NCBI GenBank assembly: GCA_965227745.1 | Contig: OZ245769.1 | Location: forward strand, 992,001 to 1,056,000 | Source of the DNA: GAS368 sp965227745 | GTDB lineage: Bacteria > Verrucomicrobiota > Verrucomicrobiia > Opitutales > Opitutaceae | Length of the DNA: 64,000 nt | Direction of reading: 5' to 3' | Shown: positions 45,355 to 52,418 of the stretch, piece after piece | Layout: the number at the start of each line of letters is the position of its first letter | Numbering within the stretch: position 1 is the stretch's first letter | Made by a program: the position numbers and the translations under genes | The notes under the pieces: model-generated | What the model was told of the DNA's origin: nothing | The model's input: the letters and a program-made list of their open reading frames with translations, nothing else | Databases searched by the model: none

Positions 45355-46140
45355 ATGCGTGGTAGGCGAATGAGGATGAAAAAACACTTGGCTGTCTTAT
45401 TTCTCGCCACGGCCATAATTGCTCGCGCCGTTAGTATTGTCGGTGACTTCGCGCCCGCCGCTCCCTACGCCACCGCCGAGACTGTGAGTGTCGCTGGAGA
45501 CCTTCGACTGACCCCAGGGTCATACTCAGCGGCGAGCTGGACTGTCGGCTTCGACGTGAAACTACTCGCGGCTGGGGAATACATCCTGACTGCGACGGCG
45601 GGAACGATCAATATCGGCTTCGACATTAAAGGGCCTGCAACAGGTGTCGCGCGCTTGACCATTTTCGGACCGTACAAGTTGGGCGTCACCGGAACCGTAG
45701 CGAACAATGTCACGGTAGTCGCCGGGCAGACCATTCCTCCGCCCGTCGCGGGAATTGCCGGAGCCGCGCCCCTCGTGAACATTTCGACTCGCGCCACATT
45801 GACCAATGGTGCCGTTTTGAACCCCGGATTCGTGGTCGGAGGAACGACTTCGCGGCGCGTCCTAATTCGCGCGATTGGTCCGGGTCTGGTTGGCTTCGGT
45901 GTGCAAGGAGCGGCGATCTCACCGACATTGGCGGTCTTTTCAGGTCAAACCCAAATCGCTGCAAACTCGGGATGGGGTGGGGGAGCAGGACTAGCGGCTG
46001 TAATGTCGGGCGTAGGTGCCTTCCCGCTGGCGACAAACAGCGCCGACGCAGCGGTTTTGCTAACACTCTCACCGGGGAACTACACGGCGCGCGTGACCGG
46101 CGTCGGAGAGGTGTTGGTCGAAATATATTTCGTAGATTGA
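45355..46140 (+). CDS. Exported protein with verrucomicrobial surface domain, provirus cargo
   Basis: About 254-261 aa. The likely start is the ATG at 45370 or 45376, giving the signal peptide MKKHLAVLFLATAIIARA. The middle is beta-rich (TAGTINIGFDIKG). The C-terminal 110 residues contain NPGFVVGGTTSRRVLIRAIG, PGLVGFGVQG, GWGGGAGLAAVMSGVGAFPL and VLVEIYFVD. This is the same domain as in the host exoprotein at the window start (GFAVAGGDKRMLIRGIGPGL). Its strand, opposite to the virion genes, suggests a lysogeny-expressed cargo gene rather than a structural one. Confidence 0.75.
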   Translation: MRGRRMRMKKHLAVLFLATAIIARAVSIVGDFAPAAPYATAETVSVAGDLRLTPGSYSAASWTVGFDVKLLAAGEYILTATAGTINIGFDIKGPATGVARLTIFGPYKLGVTGTVANNVTVVAGQTIPPPVAGIAGAAPLVNISTRATLTNGAVLNPGFVVGGTTSRRVLIRAIGPGLVGFGVQGAAISPTLAVFSGQTQIAANSGWGGGAGLAAVMSGVGAFPLATNSADAAVLLTLSPGNYTARVTGVGEVLVEIYFVD

Positions 46141-46142
46141 TG

Positions 46143-46763
46143 TTAAGCGGCGGGGGCGGGTTCGACCGCCTTCAATTTCCAATGCCAGAGCACCGGGCCG
46201 AGGACTTTCAAGAGGACTCCAATCCCGATCAGGGCAAAGATCAGTGGACTGGTCTGCACAAAGATCGCCACTCCGCACGCGGCGGCAGTGACCGAACCGC
46301 CTAGCATCACAAAGGGCCAGTCTCGCACGAGCCCAAACAGCGCAGCGGCCACGCCGAGCACGAGACCGGCCCAAAACATTCGACGGCTTCCCGCGTCGGA
46401 GATTTCAGCCGGCGAGGGCGGGGCAGGGGGAGAGAACGCGCGGGGGGCTTCGACGTGCTCCGCTTTCGCGCTGGAGGTCAAAACGCTGTCCTTGGAAAGC
46501 TGATACGCCAGCGCGCCGGACTTCGCATCCTGCCAGACGACCGACCCAGCGGGCAGGGTAAGCGACTGATTCGCGGCCGAGGTCGTCACCGTGGCTGGTT
46601 GCGCCGCCTCGCCCTTTTGCGTCAGGACCGCGCCGGAGGGCGTTTGAATGGTAGCGGCAGGGGCCACGGCGCGGAACGTCTTGGCGAGGCCGGAACAGCC
46701 ACAGAGGAGCGTGAACAGCGGACAGAGCAGAAGGAGGAATGCGATTATTACGCGGGATTTCAT
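46143..46763 (-). CDS. Provirus lipoprotein-like multi-pass membrane protein, 206 aa
   Basis: A hydrophobic N-terminus ends in a lipobox-like LCGC (VIIAFLLLLCPLFTLLCGC). A polar region of about 90 residues follows, with QTPSGAVLTQKGEAAQPATV. Three transmembrane segments close it: FWAGLVLGVAAALFGLV, FVMLGGSVTAAACGVAIFV and LIFALIGIGVLLKVLG. It may be a virion membrane or lysis (spanin-like) component. Its stop is two bases from the convergent cargo gene. Confidence 0.65.
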   Translation of the reverse strand: MKSRVIIAFLLLLCPLFTLLCGCSGLAKTFRAVAPAATIQTPSGAVLTQKGEAAQPATVTTSAANQSLTLPAGSVVWQDAKSGALAYQLSKDSVLTSSAKAEHVEAPRAFSPPAPPSPAEISDAGSRRMFWAGLVLGVAAALFGLVRDWPFVMLGGSVTAAACGVAIFVQTSPLIFALIGIGVLLKVLGPVLWHWKLKAVEPAPAA

Positions 46764-46830
46764 GCGAACAGAGCGACGAGGATGCGGGTGATGGGAATTG
46801 ACCAGTGCAGCAAGCGGACGTGTGCCCGCG

Positions 46831-46980
46831 TTAATCTTTCTTCGGTTTGAATGATAGCCATAGCTGGCGAAGCATGTACGCGGCGGTAGCGAATCCGGCC
46901 AAGGCGGCGGGAAGATCGTGGAGGAAAAGCGCGGAGACGGTGCCAGCGCCGCCCGCTGTGATGTTGGCGAGGGTTTTCAA
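46831..46980 (-). CDS. Holin-like small membrane protein, 49 aa
   Basis: TTG start at 46980 overlaps the TGA of the upstream gene (TTGA). The product reads MKTLANITAGGAGTVSALFL, HDLPAALAGFATAAYMLRQL, WLSFKPKKD. Two hydrophobic stretches and a basic tail resemble small phage holins, and it lies at the end of the virion gene block. It is followed by 67 bp with no convincing gene. Confidence 0.6.
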   Translation of the reverse strand: MKTLANITAGGAGTVSALFLHDLPAALAGFATAAYMLRQLWLSFKPKKD

Positions 46981-47390
46981 GACTTGGAGAATTTCCACAG
47001 CCAGATGCCGACGACCGCGACGGCGACGACCGGGATGAGATAAGCGGACATGCTGAGGGTCGTTTTCACGCCTTCACCGACCGCCGCGACGGACTCGCCG
47101 ACTTTCAGGGCTTCATCCGCGAAGGCGTCGGCGAAGTCATCGAAGCTCGCGGAGCTGTCCACGAGCGGGCCGTAGTTTTTGTTAGCGATGCTATTCGCGG
47201 CGAGGATCGTGGCGTCCGTGAAGTTGTTCGGGTATTTCAGGATTTCCCGGGCGAGCGCCTGCACGTAGGCCGTTTGCTGGTCATACGTGAAGGTGCGCGG
47301 CTCAAACGTCGCGGCGTCGTAGCCGAGCGAGCGCGCGGCATTGCGCGCCGCCGTGCGCAGAAACAGCCGGTTGGAGGCTTCCGTGACCAT
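46977..47390 (-). CDS. Provirus protein with C-terminal transmembrane segment, 137 aa
   Basis: A soluble N-terminal part (NRLFLRTAARNAARSLGYDA, YVQALAREILKYPNNFTDAT, FDDFADAFADEALKVGESVA) is followed by one membrane helix and a basic end (YLIPVVAVAVVGIWLWKFSKS). The same topology recurs in four other proteins of the element. It is probably embedded in the virion membrane or involved in DNA delivery. It shares one base (TAATG) with the upstream gene. Confidence 0.7.
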   Translation of the reverse strand: MVTEASNRLFLRTAARNAARSLGYDAATFEPRTFTYDQQTAYVQALAREILKYPNNFTDATILAANSIANKNYGPLVDSSASFDDFADAFADEALKVGESVAAVGEGVKTTLSMSAYLIPVVAVAVVGIWLWKFSKS

Positions 47391-47680
47391 TAGGCGTTCT
47401 CCGCGTCGGCGAACTGGTCAGTCGCCTTGAGAGATTCATACGCCATCGGCGCGCACGCCTCGTGCAGAATCTCAATGAGGATTTCCGCCGCTTCGCCTTC
47501 GAGGGTAAGGGGGGCGATGGGTGCGACCGGGACCGCGCCCGCGTGCGCGTGCTCCGCGTCGAGATACGCGGCGGGCTGGATTTGCACGATGCGCTTGGCG
47601 CGGTCGTAGAAAATCGAGTCGATACGGATATATTCCGGCGAGACGCCGGAGGGCAGGGGGAGAGATTTCTTGAGGGCCAT
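47390..47680 (-). CDS. Provirus hypothetical protein, 96 aa
   Basis: MALKKSLPLPSGVSPEYIRI, DSIFYDRAKRIVQIQPAAYL, APLTLEGEAAEILIEILHEA. The beta-rich start (KKSLPLPSGVS-x-EYIRI) resembles small proteins found next to tail-fibre or spike genes in diverse phages. It is directly downstream of the spike-like gene and may be its chaperone or a minor virion protein. Confidence 0.65.
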   Translation of the reverse strand: MALKKSLPLPSGVSPEYIRIDSIFYDRAKRIVQIQPAAYLDAEHAHAGAVPVAPIAPLTLEGEAAEILIEILHEACAPMAYESLKATDQFADAENA

Positions 47681-47690
47681 AGGAAAAAGA

Positions 47691-48302
47691 TCAGGCGACG
47701 GCGACGGTGGTAACGGTGCCAGCGGAGCCGCGAAATTTCAGCGCGCCCGCTTCGACGTAGAGCTGACCGCCGCCAGCCGGGGACGTGGTCGGAGCCGTGG
47801 CGTTTGGAAGTGCCAGGACTTTCGCGGCAGAGGTGCCAACGGTCATTCCGGCGAAGCACGCATTTTGCGAGCCGTCGAGAAAGAGAGCGGACACGCCAGC
47901 GCCCGACAGAATTTCCGCGCCCCATCCAGCGATATTGGAGGCAAGGAAAACGCGGCTGGTAGAACTAATCACGCCGACAGCGCCGCGCTGATTCACCGCC
48001 ACGCGGAAAGCGATATGCGGGTCAGAAGGGCAATCCCAGCTCAGTTGGTTTCCGGTGATGTCGTAGATTTTAGAGCTGCCTTGAAAGGCGATGCCGCCCG
48101 ACGTTCCGGAGCCCGTCAGTTGAATCTGACCGAGGCCGTTGTCCGTCGTCTGATTGACGAGAAGACGGCTCGCCACCTGCACGTTGCCGGTGCCACTCGG
48201 CACGAGGCGCACGTTTTGATTCGTGCCCGCACTGGCGAGCGTGAGACGCCCGTTTGAGTCCCAGTTGATGTAAACCGGGGGGATTTGTCGGATTGCGGAC
48301 AT
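47691..48302 (-). CDS. Spike / receptor-binding protein candidate, 203 aa
   Basis: Beta-structured throughout, with features common in phage fibres and spikes: PSGTGNVQVASRLLVNQTTD, LTGSGTSGGIAFQGSSKIYD, and a C-terminal PAGGGQLYVEAGALKFRGSA GTVTTVAVA motif. This ending (G-G-x-L-Y-V-x-x-G-A-L-x-x-R-G-S) is typical of trimeric fibre tips. Host adsorption is inferred. Confidence 0.7.
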   Translation of the reverse strand: MSAIRQIPPVYINWDSNGRLTLASAGTNQNVRLVPSGTGNVQVASRLLVNQTTDNGLGQIQLTGSGTSGGIAFQGSSKIYDITGNQLSWDCPSDPHIAFRVAVNQRGAVGVISSTSRVFLASNIAGWGAEILSGAGVSALFLDGSQNACFAGMTVGTSAAKVLALPNATAPTTSPAGGGQLYVEAGALKFRGSAGTVTTVAVA

Positions 48303-48305
48303 GTA

Positions 48306-48941
48306 TCAGGCGGTTGGATACTGGTACGAGGAAACGACCACGCTTTGACCGGCAGTGCCGCGCAGCCACAGGTAGTAAGGATTGCCGTCGAAGTCGGCGT
48401 TTTCACCGGGGCCGAGTTCAAAGCTGTAGCCGGAGGTAAGGCTGAAAGCCGCTTCCATGTCGTCAGTGGTGAAGACGAGATTAACCGAGTTCACGGCGGA
48501 CTTGTTCCGCACGTTGCAGCGTTGGGCGACGGTGGTAATCTGGCTAAAGTCGCGGGCTTTATCATTACCGCCCGTCAGCACGATGGGCGCGCCGTACATC
48601 TTCGACAGGGACGCGGGGCGCACAGATTGACCGCCGATGATGCCGATTCGGTTGTCCCGATAGTTGCCGGTGCCGATGATGAGTTCAAAGGCCATTTGGC
48701 CGATCAGCGCGCCCGGCTTCGGCTTGATATTGATTTTCCGGAAGTAGTAGGGCGTACCGTCCGGATTCGTCGGAGCCCAAAACCGGCTTGCGCCAAACGG
48801 AATCGGCTGGGTGTCATCGAAGCCCACCAAAAAATCCTCCTGCGCAGAGGTGCAGGTCACGAAGGTGCCGCCAATGTAAACGTCATGGAAGCCGAGCGAG
48901 CCGTTGAGGATTCCGGCGTATGGAGTGATAGGAGCGGGCAT
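48306..48941 (-). CDS. Putative vertex or minor capsid protein, 211 aa
   Basis: Start ATG at 48941, three bases after the upstream stop. A longer open frame exists but would overlap the upstream gene fully. The product is all-beta in appearance (FHDVYIGGTFVTCTSAQEDF, YYFRKINIKPKPGALIGQMA, and GYSFELGPGENADFDGNPYY near the end, then QSVVVSSYQYP). The ELGPGENADF segment is reminiscent of small jelly-roll or fibre-associated proteins. In PM2 a penton/spike protein accompanies the capsid protein. Assignment to that role is an inference. Confidence 0.6.
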   Translation of the reverse strand: MPAPITPYAGILNGSLGFHDVYIGGTFVTCTSAQEDFLVGFDDTQPIPFGASRFWAPTNPDGTPYYFRKINIKPKPGALIGQMAFELIIGTGNYRDNRIGIIGGQSVRPASLSKMYGAPIVLTGGNDKARDFSQITTVAQRCNVRNKSAVNSVNLVFTTDDMEAAFSLTSGYSFELGPGENADFDGNPYYLWLRGTAGQSVVVSSYQYPTA

Positions 48942-48942
48942 T

Positions 48943-49842
48943 TTAAGCGGCTTTCTTTCCGAGCTTGGTTGCGGCGTAGGCCAGTATGCCGACGACGCCG
49001 ACGACCTTGAGGCCGTCGATGATTTGCTGAGTGTTTTGGGTCGCCTCGGACTTCTGAGAGGCGAAGAGATCGCCGAGGAAGCTGGAGGCAAAATTGAGGT
49101 CTTTCGCGGTCTGGTCCGCACCCATGTTGAGGGCGTTAGTGAGCGCGTCTTTCGCCAAGGAAAGCGCCGAGCTGCTTGCGCCGGTCGCGAAGGAGAGGGC
49201 GTCCCGGGTCACGTCGCCGTTGGCGAGAAGCGAGGCCGAGTTTACTCGCTCAAAGCCGGAGAGCGCGGCTCCCGCGATGGAGGTGAGGTTTCCGTTTGCC
49301 GCGTTATTGGAGTTGAGCGCGGCACTCGTGATGCCGAGGGCGTCGTTGGAGAACGCCTGAAAGCTCGCGGCGAGCGCGCTGGACTGAGCCAAGGCGGTGC
49401 GCGCGGCATTGTCGTTCGCGTTCCGGATCAGGTCCGCATCGAGGCTGTTATACGTGACATTCGTCACGCTGTTGTCCTGCCGGTTGTCCTGCCTCTGGTC
49501 CTGATTGTTAGTGACCGTGGAGGTCGTCGTAACCACGGAACTATTGTCCTGCCGGTTGTCCTGACGGTTGTCCGAGGCGTTGACGTTCGTCGTGTTGAAG
49601 GCGTCGTGAATCGCCGTCGAATTATCCTGCCGGGCGTCTACGCGGTTGTCGCTGTTGTCCGTGACCGTGGTCACGTTGGAGGTGCTATTGTCCTGCCGGT
49701 TGTCCTGCCGGTGGTCGCTGTTGTCCGTGTAGGTGTTGGTTGCACTCGTGGAGTTCGACGCGGCGGAAGAGTTGCCGCAGAAAAGCGAGCCATCGAAGCC
49801 GCGGAACATCAGCCGGGGATTATTGAACTGGGAGAATTGCAT
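48943..49842 (-). CDS. Repeat-rich membrane-anchored virion protein, 299 aa
   Basis: Residues about 34-130 contain four blocks built on SDNRQDNRQDNS or a close variant, separated by Thr/Val/Asn-rich strands (TSNVTTVTDN, SSVVTTTSTVTNNQ). A helical Ala/Asn-rich middle follows (ALGITSAALNSNNAANGN, LSLAKDALTNALNMGADQTA). A single C-terminal membrane helix with a basic end closes it (VVGVVGILAYAATKLGKKAA). The repeats are also visible in the DNA at about 49460-49740. It could be a fibrous or DNA-delivery component spanning the virion membrane. Confidence 0.75.
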   Translation of the reverse strand: MQFSQFNNPRLMFRGFDGSLFCGNSSAASNSTSATNTYTDNSDHRQDNRQDNSTSNVTTVTDNSDNRVDARQDNSTAIHDAFNTTNVNASDNRQDNRQDNSSVVTTTSTVTNNQDQRQDNRQDNSVTNVTYNSLDADLIRNANDNAARTALAQSSALAASFQAFSNDALGITSAALNSNNAANGNLTSIAGAALSGFERVNSASLLANGDVTRDALSFATGASSSALSLAKDALTNALNMGADQTAKDLNFASSFLGDLFASQKSEATQNTQQIIDGLKVVGVVGILAYAATKLGKKAA

Positions 49843-49880
49843 TTGATCGAGTGACGCCGTGCGCGGCGTCGCGTCCTGGC

Positions 49881-50234
49881 CTATGCGGTCACTCGCTCAA
49901 AGAGCGCGCCGCGAAATGCCTCACGATAGCCGAGGCGGGGCATGTATTCAAAAAATGGAGACTCAAGAGAGCAGAGGCAGAGCGACTTTTCCCGGTCGCT
50001 TAGTCGGAGGTACTCATCCAATCGGCGAATCGCTGAAAACGACTCGGCAGCGGAGAGCTTTTTGGAGTGGAGCCATGCCGTGTGGACCGGGATGGACTGC
50101 GAGAGCGAGCCGACGATTTCACCGGCGCGCGTGACGATGTGGGACTGAAAAAAGAGCCCGTGATTGTCGGCGGCGGCGGCGGTTTTCAGCGCGTCAACGT
50201 CCGAGGTGCGGAGGCGTTGAATCGCAAGGTTCAT
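49881..50234 (-). CDS. Provirus hypothetical protein, 117 aa
   Basis: Soluble: MNLAIQRLRTSDVDALKTAA, NHGLFFQSHIVTRAGEIVGS, AESFSAIRRLDEYLRLSDRE. The arrangement resembles a minimal GNAT-like or phage accessory protein, but no catalytic motif is convincing. ATGA overlap with the upstream small membrane gene. Confidence 0.65.
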   Translation of the reverse strand: MNLAIQRLRTSDVDALKTAAAADNHGLFFQSHIVTRAGEIVGSLSQSIPVHTAWLHSKKLSAAESFSAIRRLDEYLRLSDREKSLCLCSLESPFFEYMPRLGYREAFRGALFERVTA

Positions 50235-50431
50235 TTGCGAACCGCGCTCATCAGGAGCACGAGGACCACGAGACCGCCGACGCCAAGGAGCGCGTATTTC
50301 GTGACCGGGTCCGAGCCAAAGGCGCTCGTGGCGTCGGCGGTGGTCAACTGCGAACCGCCGCTCGCCGCGCCGGAGGTCACGGGGCCGGAATTGCCGGACT
50401 GAAACGAGGCGCTGAGTTGGAGCGGGAGCAC
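50231..50431 (-). CDS. Tail-anchored provirus membrane protein, 66 aa
   Basis: GTG start at 50431 directly follows the upstream stop. An ATG at 50473 would extend it by 14 residues but overlaps the upstream gene by 41 bases. The N-terminal half is Ser/Gly-rich (NSGPVTSGAASGGSQLTTAD). The end is one helix with a basic tail (YALLGVGGLVVLVLLMSAVRK). Likely virion membrane protein. Confidence 0.65.
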   Translation of the reverse strand: MLPLQLSASFQSGNSGPVTSGAASGGSQLTTADATSAFGSDPVTKYALLGVGGLVVLVLLMSAVRK

Positions 50432-50432
50432 G

Positions 50433-50627
50433 TTATTTCTTGGAGAACTTCGAGACGAGGAAGACGGCGGCACCGATGGCAGCGGCGATTAGGCCGTACT
50501 TCATCAGGTTGTTGGTCGTCGAGGCGTCGAGCTGCTGCTGTAGGAGCTTCGAGCCATTCGACGGACCGGCGAGCACAGCGGAAGGGCTGTCGAGAACAGA
50601 GGGTTTGACGGCGTCGGAGGAGGTCAC
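50433..50627 (-). CDS. Tail-anchored provirus membrane protein, 64 aa
   Basis: GTG start at 50627 overlaps the stop of the upstream gene (GTGA). Ser-rich start (VTSSDAVKPSVLDSPSAVLA), Gln-rich linker (KLLQQQLDAST), then a helix with a Lys tail (YGLIAAAIGAAVFLVSKFSKK). Architecture identical to its neighbours. Confidence 0.7.
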   Translation of the reverse strand: MTSSDAVKPSVLDSPSAVLAGPSNGSKLLQQQLDASTTNNLMKYGLIAAAIGAAVFLVSKFSKK

Positions 50628-50863
50628 TTGCGGAGGGTGATGAGGAGGACGATGCCGCCGAGGATCGCGGCACCGATGAGGAGGGTTTTCTGGTCAACGG
50701 GCGTCGGGCCGTTGGCGGTCACCTTCGCGTTGGCAGCGGCTTGGGCGGCGGGGGCCTTCGTCGCGTCCTTGACGGCTAGATAGGTCTGCACACCGCCGTT
50801 GGCGAAGTTTTGAATGCTGCTCCAAAAAGAGCCGGAACTGTCGGGCGTGCCGTCAGGATTCAT
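50624..50863 (-). CDS. Tail-anchored provirus membrane protein, 79 aa
   Basis: MNPDGTPDSSGSFWSSIQNF, then Ala-rich (APAAQAAANAKVTANGPTPV), then one helix and a basic end (LIGAAILGGIVLLITLRK). First of three consecutive genes of the same layout just after the capsid gene. PM2 encodes several such small membrane-associated structural proteins, so a role in the internal membrane is likely. The 130-bp gap upstream contains two imperfect CCGGGGTTT-ACGA-AGCCGG copies (50877-50900, 50946-50970). Confidence 0.7.
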   Translation of the reverse strand: MNPDGTPDSSGSFWSSIQNFANGGVQTYLAVKDATKAPAAQAAANAKVTANGPTPVDQKTLLIGAAILGGIVLLITLRK

Positions 50864-50993
50864 ACGAAAAAAAGGGCCGGGGTTTTACGAGCTGAGCCGG
50901 GCAAGCTGCGTGCGCCTCAAAGAGGACGCGGGGGGAAAAGTGAAACCGGGGTTTAACGACCTTTAGCCGGTAGGTCCGCCGATGGTGGGTGGA

Positions 50994-51842
50994 TTAAGCG
51001 AGGAAGCGGTACTGCTCCAGGAGCACGTCGAAGGCACCGGCACCGGACACCGTCACGTCGACGCGGAGGTCGTTAACGGGAGCGGCGGGCAGGTTGTTCG
51101 CAGGCGGGTAGAAGGTCGCCATCTGGTCCGTGAGCTGCTTCGAGAGGTCGAAAGCGACGGTGTAGGTGTTCGCCTGAAGCGAGAGACCGTACTCCGCGAA
51201 GATTTCGGCCACGAGTGCGCGGGGCAGATCGTGCCAGACGATGCGGTCGTCGATGGAAATCTTCACCGAGGTCACGAGCGAACTCAGGAAGTGCATCCGG
51301 GCGTAGTAGATATTTACGCCCTTGATGAGGCCGTTGAGCTGCGACTGACCGGCAGCGCCGGGGGCATAGTTCAGGCGGCGGATGTGGCGAATCGGCACGG
51401 CGCGCAGAGGGCGGTTGCCGCCTGCGTCCACGATGGCGTTGGCCGTGATGGTCGGAGTCGCGGCACCTTGGAAGGTCACTTCCAGAGTGAAATTCTGGAT
51501 GTCCGACGTACCCCAGCCTTCGAGCTCTTCGCCTTCCATCGTGCGACGGTCGGGACGCGAAAACCAGATCGGGAGATAACCGTCACGCGCGGCGAACTGA
51601 GCGCCCATCGTCGCGTTGACTTTGATGAGGTCGTCAGGCCGCCAGTCCTGAATGACATTGTCATTCACCTTGAGCTGGAGCGTGGCGATGTCCGTCAACA
51701 TTTGCGCCGTGGTCATCGGCGCACCGTTACGGGTGAGAGAGAGCTGGAGGCCGTAATAAATTACGCCGATGGGAATCACGAGCGTCGCGCGCGTGGCGAC
51801 ACCAACGTTCGTGAAACCGGGAAGGAGCTTGAATTGACGCAT
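50994..51842 (-). CDS. Major capsid protein, PM2 P2-like double jelly roll
   Basis: 282 aa (PM2 P2 is 269). It begins MRQFKLLPGFTNVGVATRAT and LVIPIGVIYYGLQLSLT, the same order of strands as PM2 P2, which starts MRSFLNLNSIPNVAAGN and has a KLPIGQTYEVIDL strand. The C-terminal half shows SVKISIDDRIVWHDLPRALV, FAEYGLSLQANTYTVAFDL and a terminal VLLEQYRFL strand, again parallel to the second barrel of P2 (IDG-W-DL, ILEQYG, TYTIDFML, IIVEYMG). No signal peptide and no lysine-rich tail. The resemblance is from memory of the PM2 sequence; a structural prediction would settle it. Confidence 0.85.
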   Translation of the reverse strand: MRQFKLLPGFTNVGVATRATLVIPIGVIYYGLQLSLTRNGAPMTTAQMLTDIATLQLKVNDNVIQDWRPDDLIKVNATMGAQFAARDGYLPIWFSRPDRRTMEGEELEGWGTSDIQNFTLEVTFQGAATPTITANAIVDAGGNRPLRAVPIRHIRRLNYAPGAAGQSQLNGLIKGVNIYYARMHFLSSLVTSVKISIDDRIVWHDLPRALVAEIFAEYGLSLQANTYTVAFDLSKQLTDQMATFYPPANNLPAAPVNDLRVDVTVSGAGAFDVLLEQYRFLA

Positions 51843-51866
51843 GGGATGTGGAGTCCGTAGCGCGCC

Positions 51867-51971
51867 TTAGACGCGGGGCAGGTAGGAGCCGACGACCGGG
51901 AGCTGACGGATGCGGTCCGCGAGGATCGCGCCAGCGACAACGGCGATGAGGAGTTTGATTTTATTCGACAT
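51867..51971 (-). CDS. Provirus 34-aa membrane peptide
   Basis: ATG at 51971. MSNKIKLLIAVVAGAILADR then IRQLPVVGSYLPRV: an N-terminal helix and a polar end, 24 bases before the capsid gene. Probably co-transcribed with it as the first gene of the structural operon. Confidence 0.6.
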   Translation of the reverse strand: MSNKIKLLIAVVAGAILADRIRQLPVVGSYLPRV

Positions 51972-52038
51972 GGTGGGTGGTTTGCTTGGTGCGACCCAAA
52001 GAATGACAGAGGGAAAACCGGGTGGAATTCTGCCGATA

Positions 52039-52092
52039 TCCGCCAATCGCCCTCGATGGACGCGGATGTCCTCCGATGTCCGCCAATCGCCC
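52039..52092. promoter_or_regulatory. Direct repeats upstream of the structural operon
   Basis: TCCGCCAATCGCCC occurs at 52039-52052 and again at 52079-52092, 40 bp apart (about four helical turns). The region lies between the early-gene terminator (52111-52142) and the first structural gene (51971). It is a candidate activator-binding region for late transcription. Confidence 0.5.
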
Positions 52093-52110
52093 GAACCGCC
52101 CGGAAAGCGG

Positions 52111-52142
52111 AAATAAAAACGCCCGGCGATTAGGCCGGGCGT
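52111..52142 (-). terminator. Intrinsic terminator separating early and structural genes
   Basis: On the minus strand: stem ACGCCCGGC / GCCGGGCGT (52134-52142 with 52119-52127), a 6-base loop, then TTTTATTT (52118-52111). It closes the rep-ATPase-zinc-ribbon transcript. Confidence 0.93.
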
Positions 52143-52149
52143 GTGGTTT

Positions 52150-52347
52150 TCAGGGAGGGCGGATGCACTCGGGTCGCTTTCCGCGAACGACCCGGGCGCA
52201 AATAGAGCACTCTACCCAATTCCACGTCGATAGATGCCAGTAACGCTCCGGAGCGTTACAGCACGCGGATTTTGGGAGCGGAATTACGACCGTCGCGGTG
52301 TTGTGCCCTGCGACCGGCAGCGGCTTATCGAGGTGGATTATTCTCAT
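52150..52347 (-). CDS. Small zinc-ribbon-like provirus protein, 65 aa
   Basis: MRIIHLDKPLPVAGHNTATV, then KSACCNAPERYWHLSTWNWV, ECSICARVVRGKRPECIRPP. Two cysteine pairs (CC and CxxC) about 20 residues apart suggest zinc binding. It is the last gene before the terminator and may regulate the switch to late genes. That role is an inference. Confidence 0.65.
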   Translation of the reverse strand: MRIIHLDKPLPVAGHNTATVVIPLPKSACCNAPERYWHLSTWNWVECSICARVVRGKRPECIRPP

Positions 52348-52418
52348 GGTAGAATTCCGCGTGACTCGGCCGACTTAAATCCGGTCCGCATCGAGTAGCG
52401 GAATGGCGAACCAGCTTT

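Noticed and set aside
46764..46830. Possible 17-aa peptide (start TTG, ending in an ATGA overlap with the 46763 start)
   Set aside because: Hydrophobic and well placed, but too short and without a ribosome site to claim as a gene.
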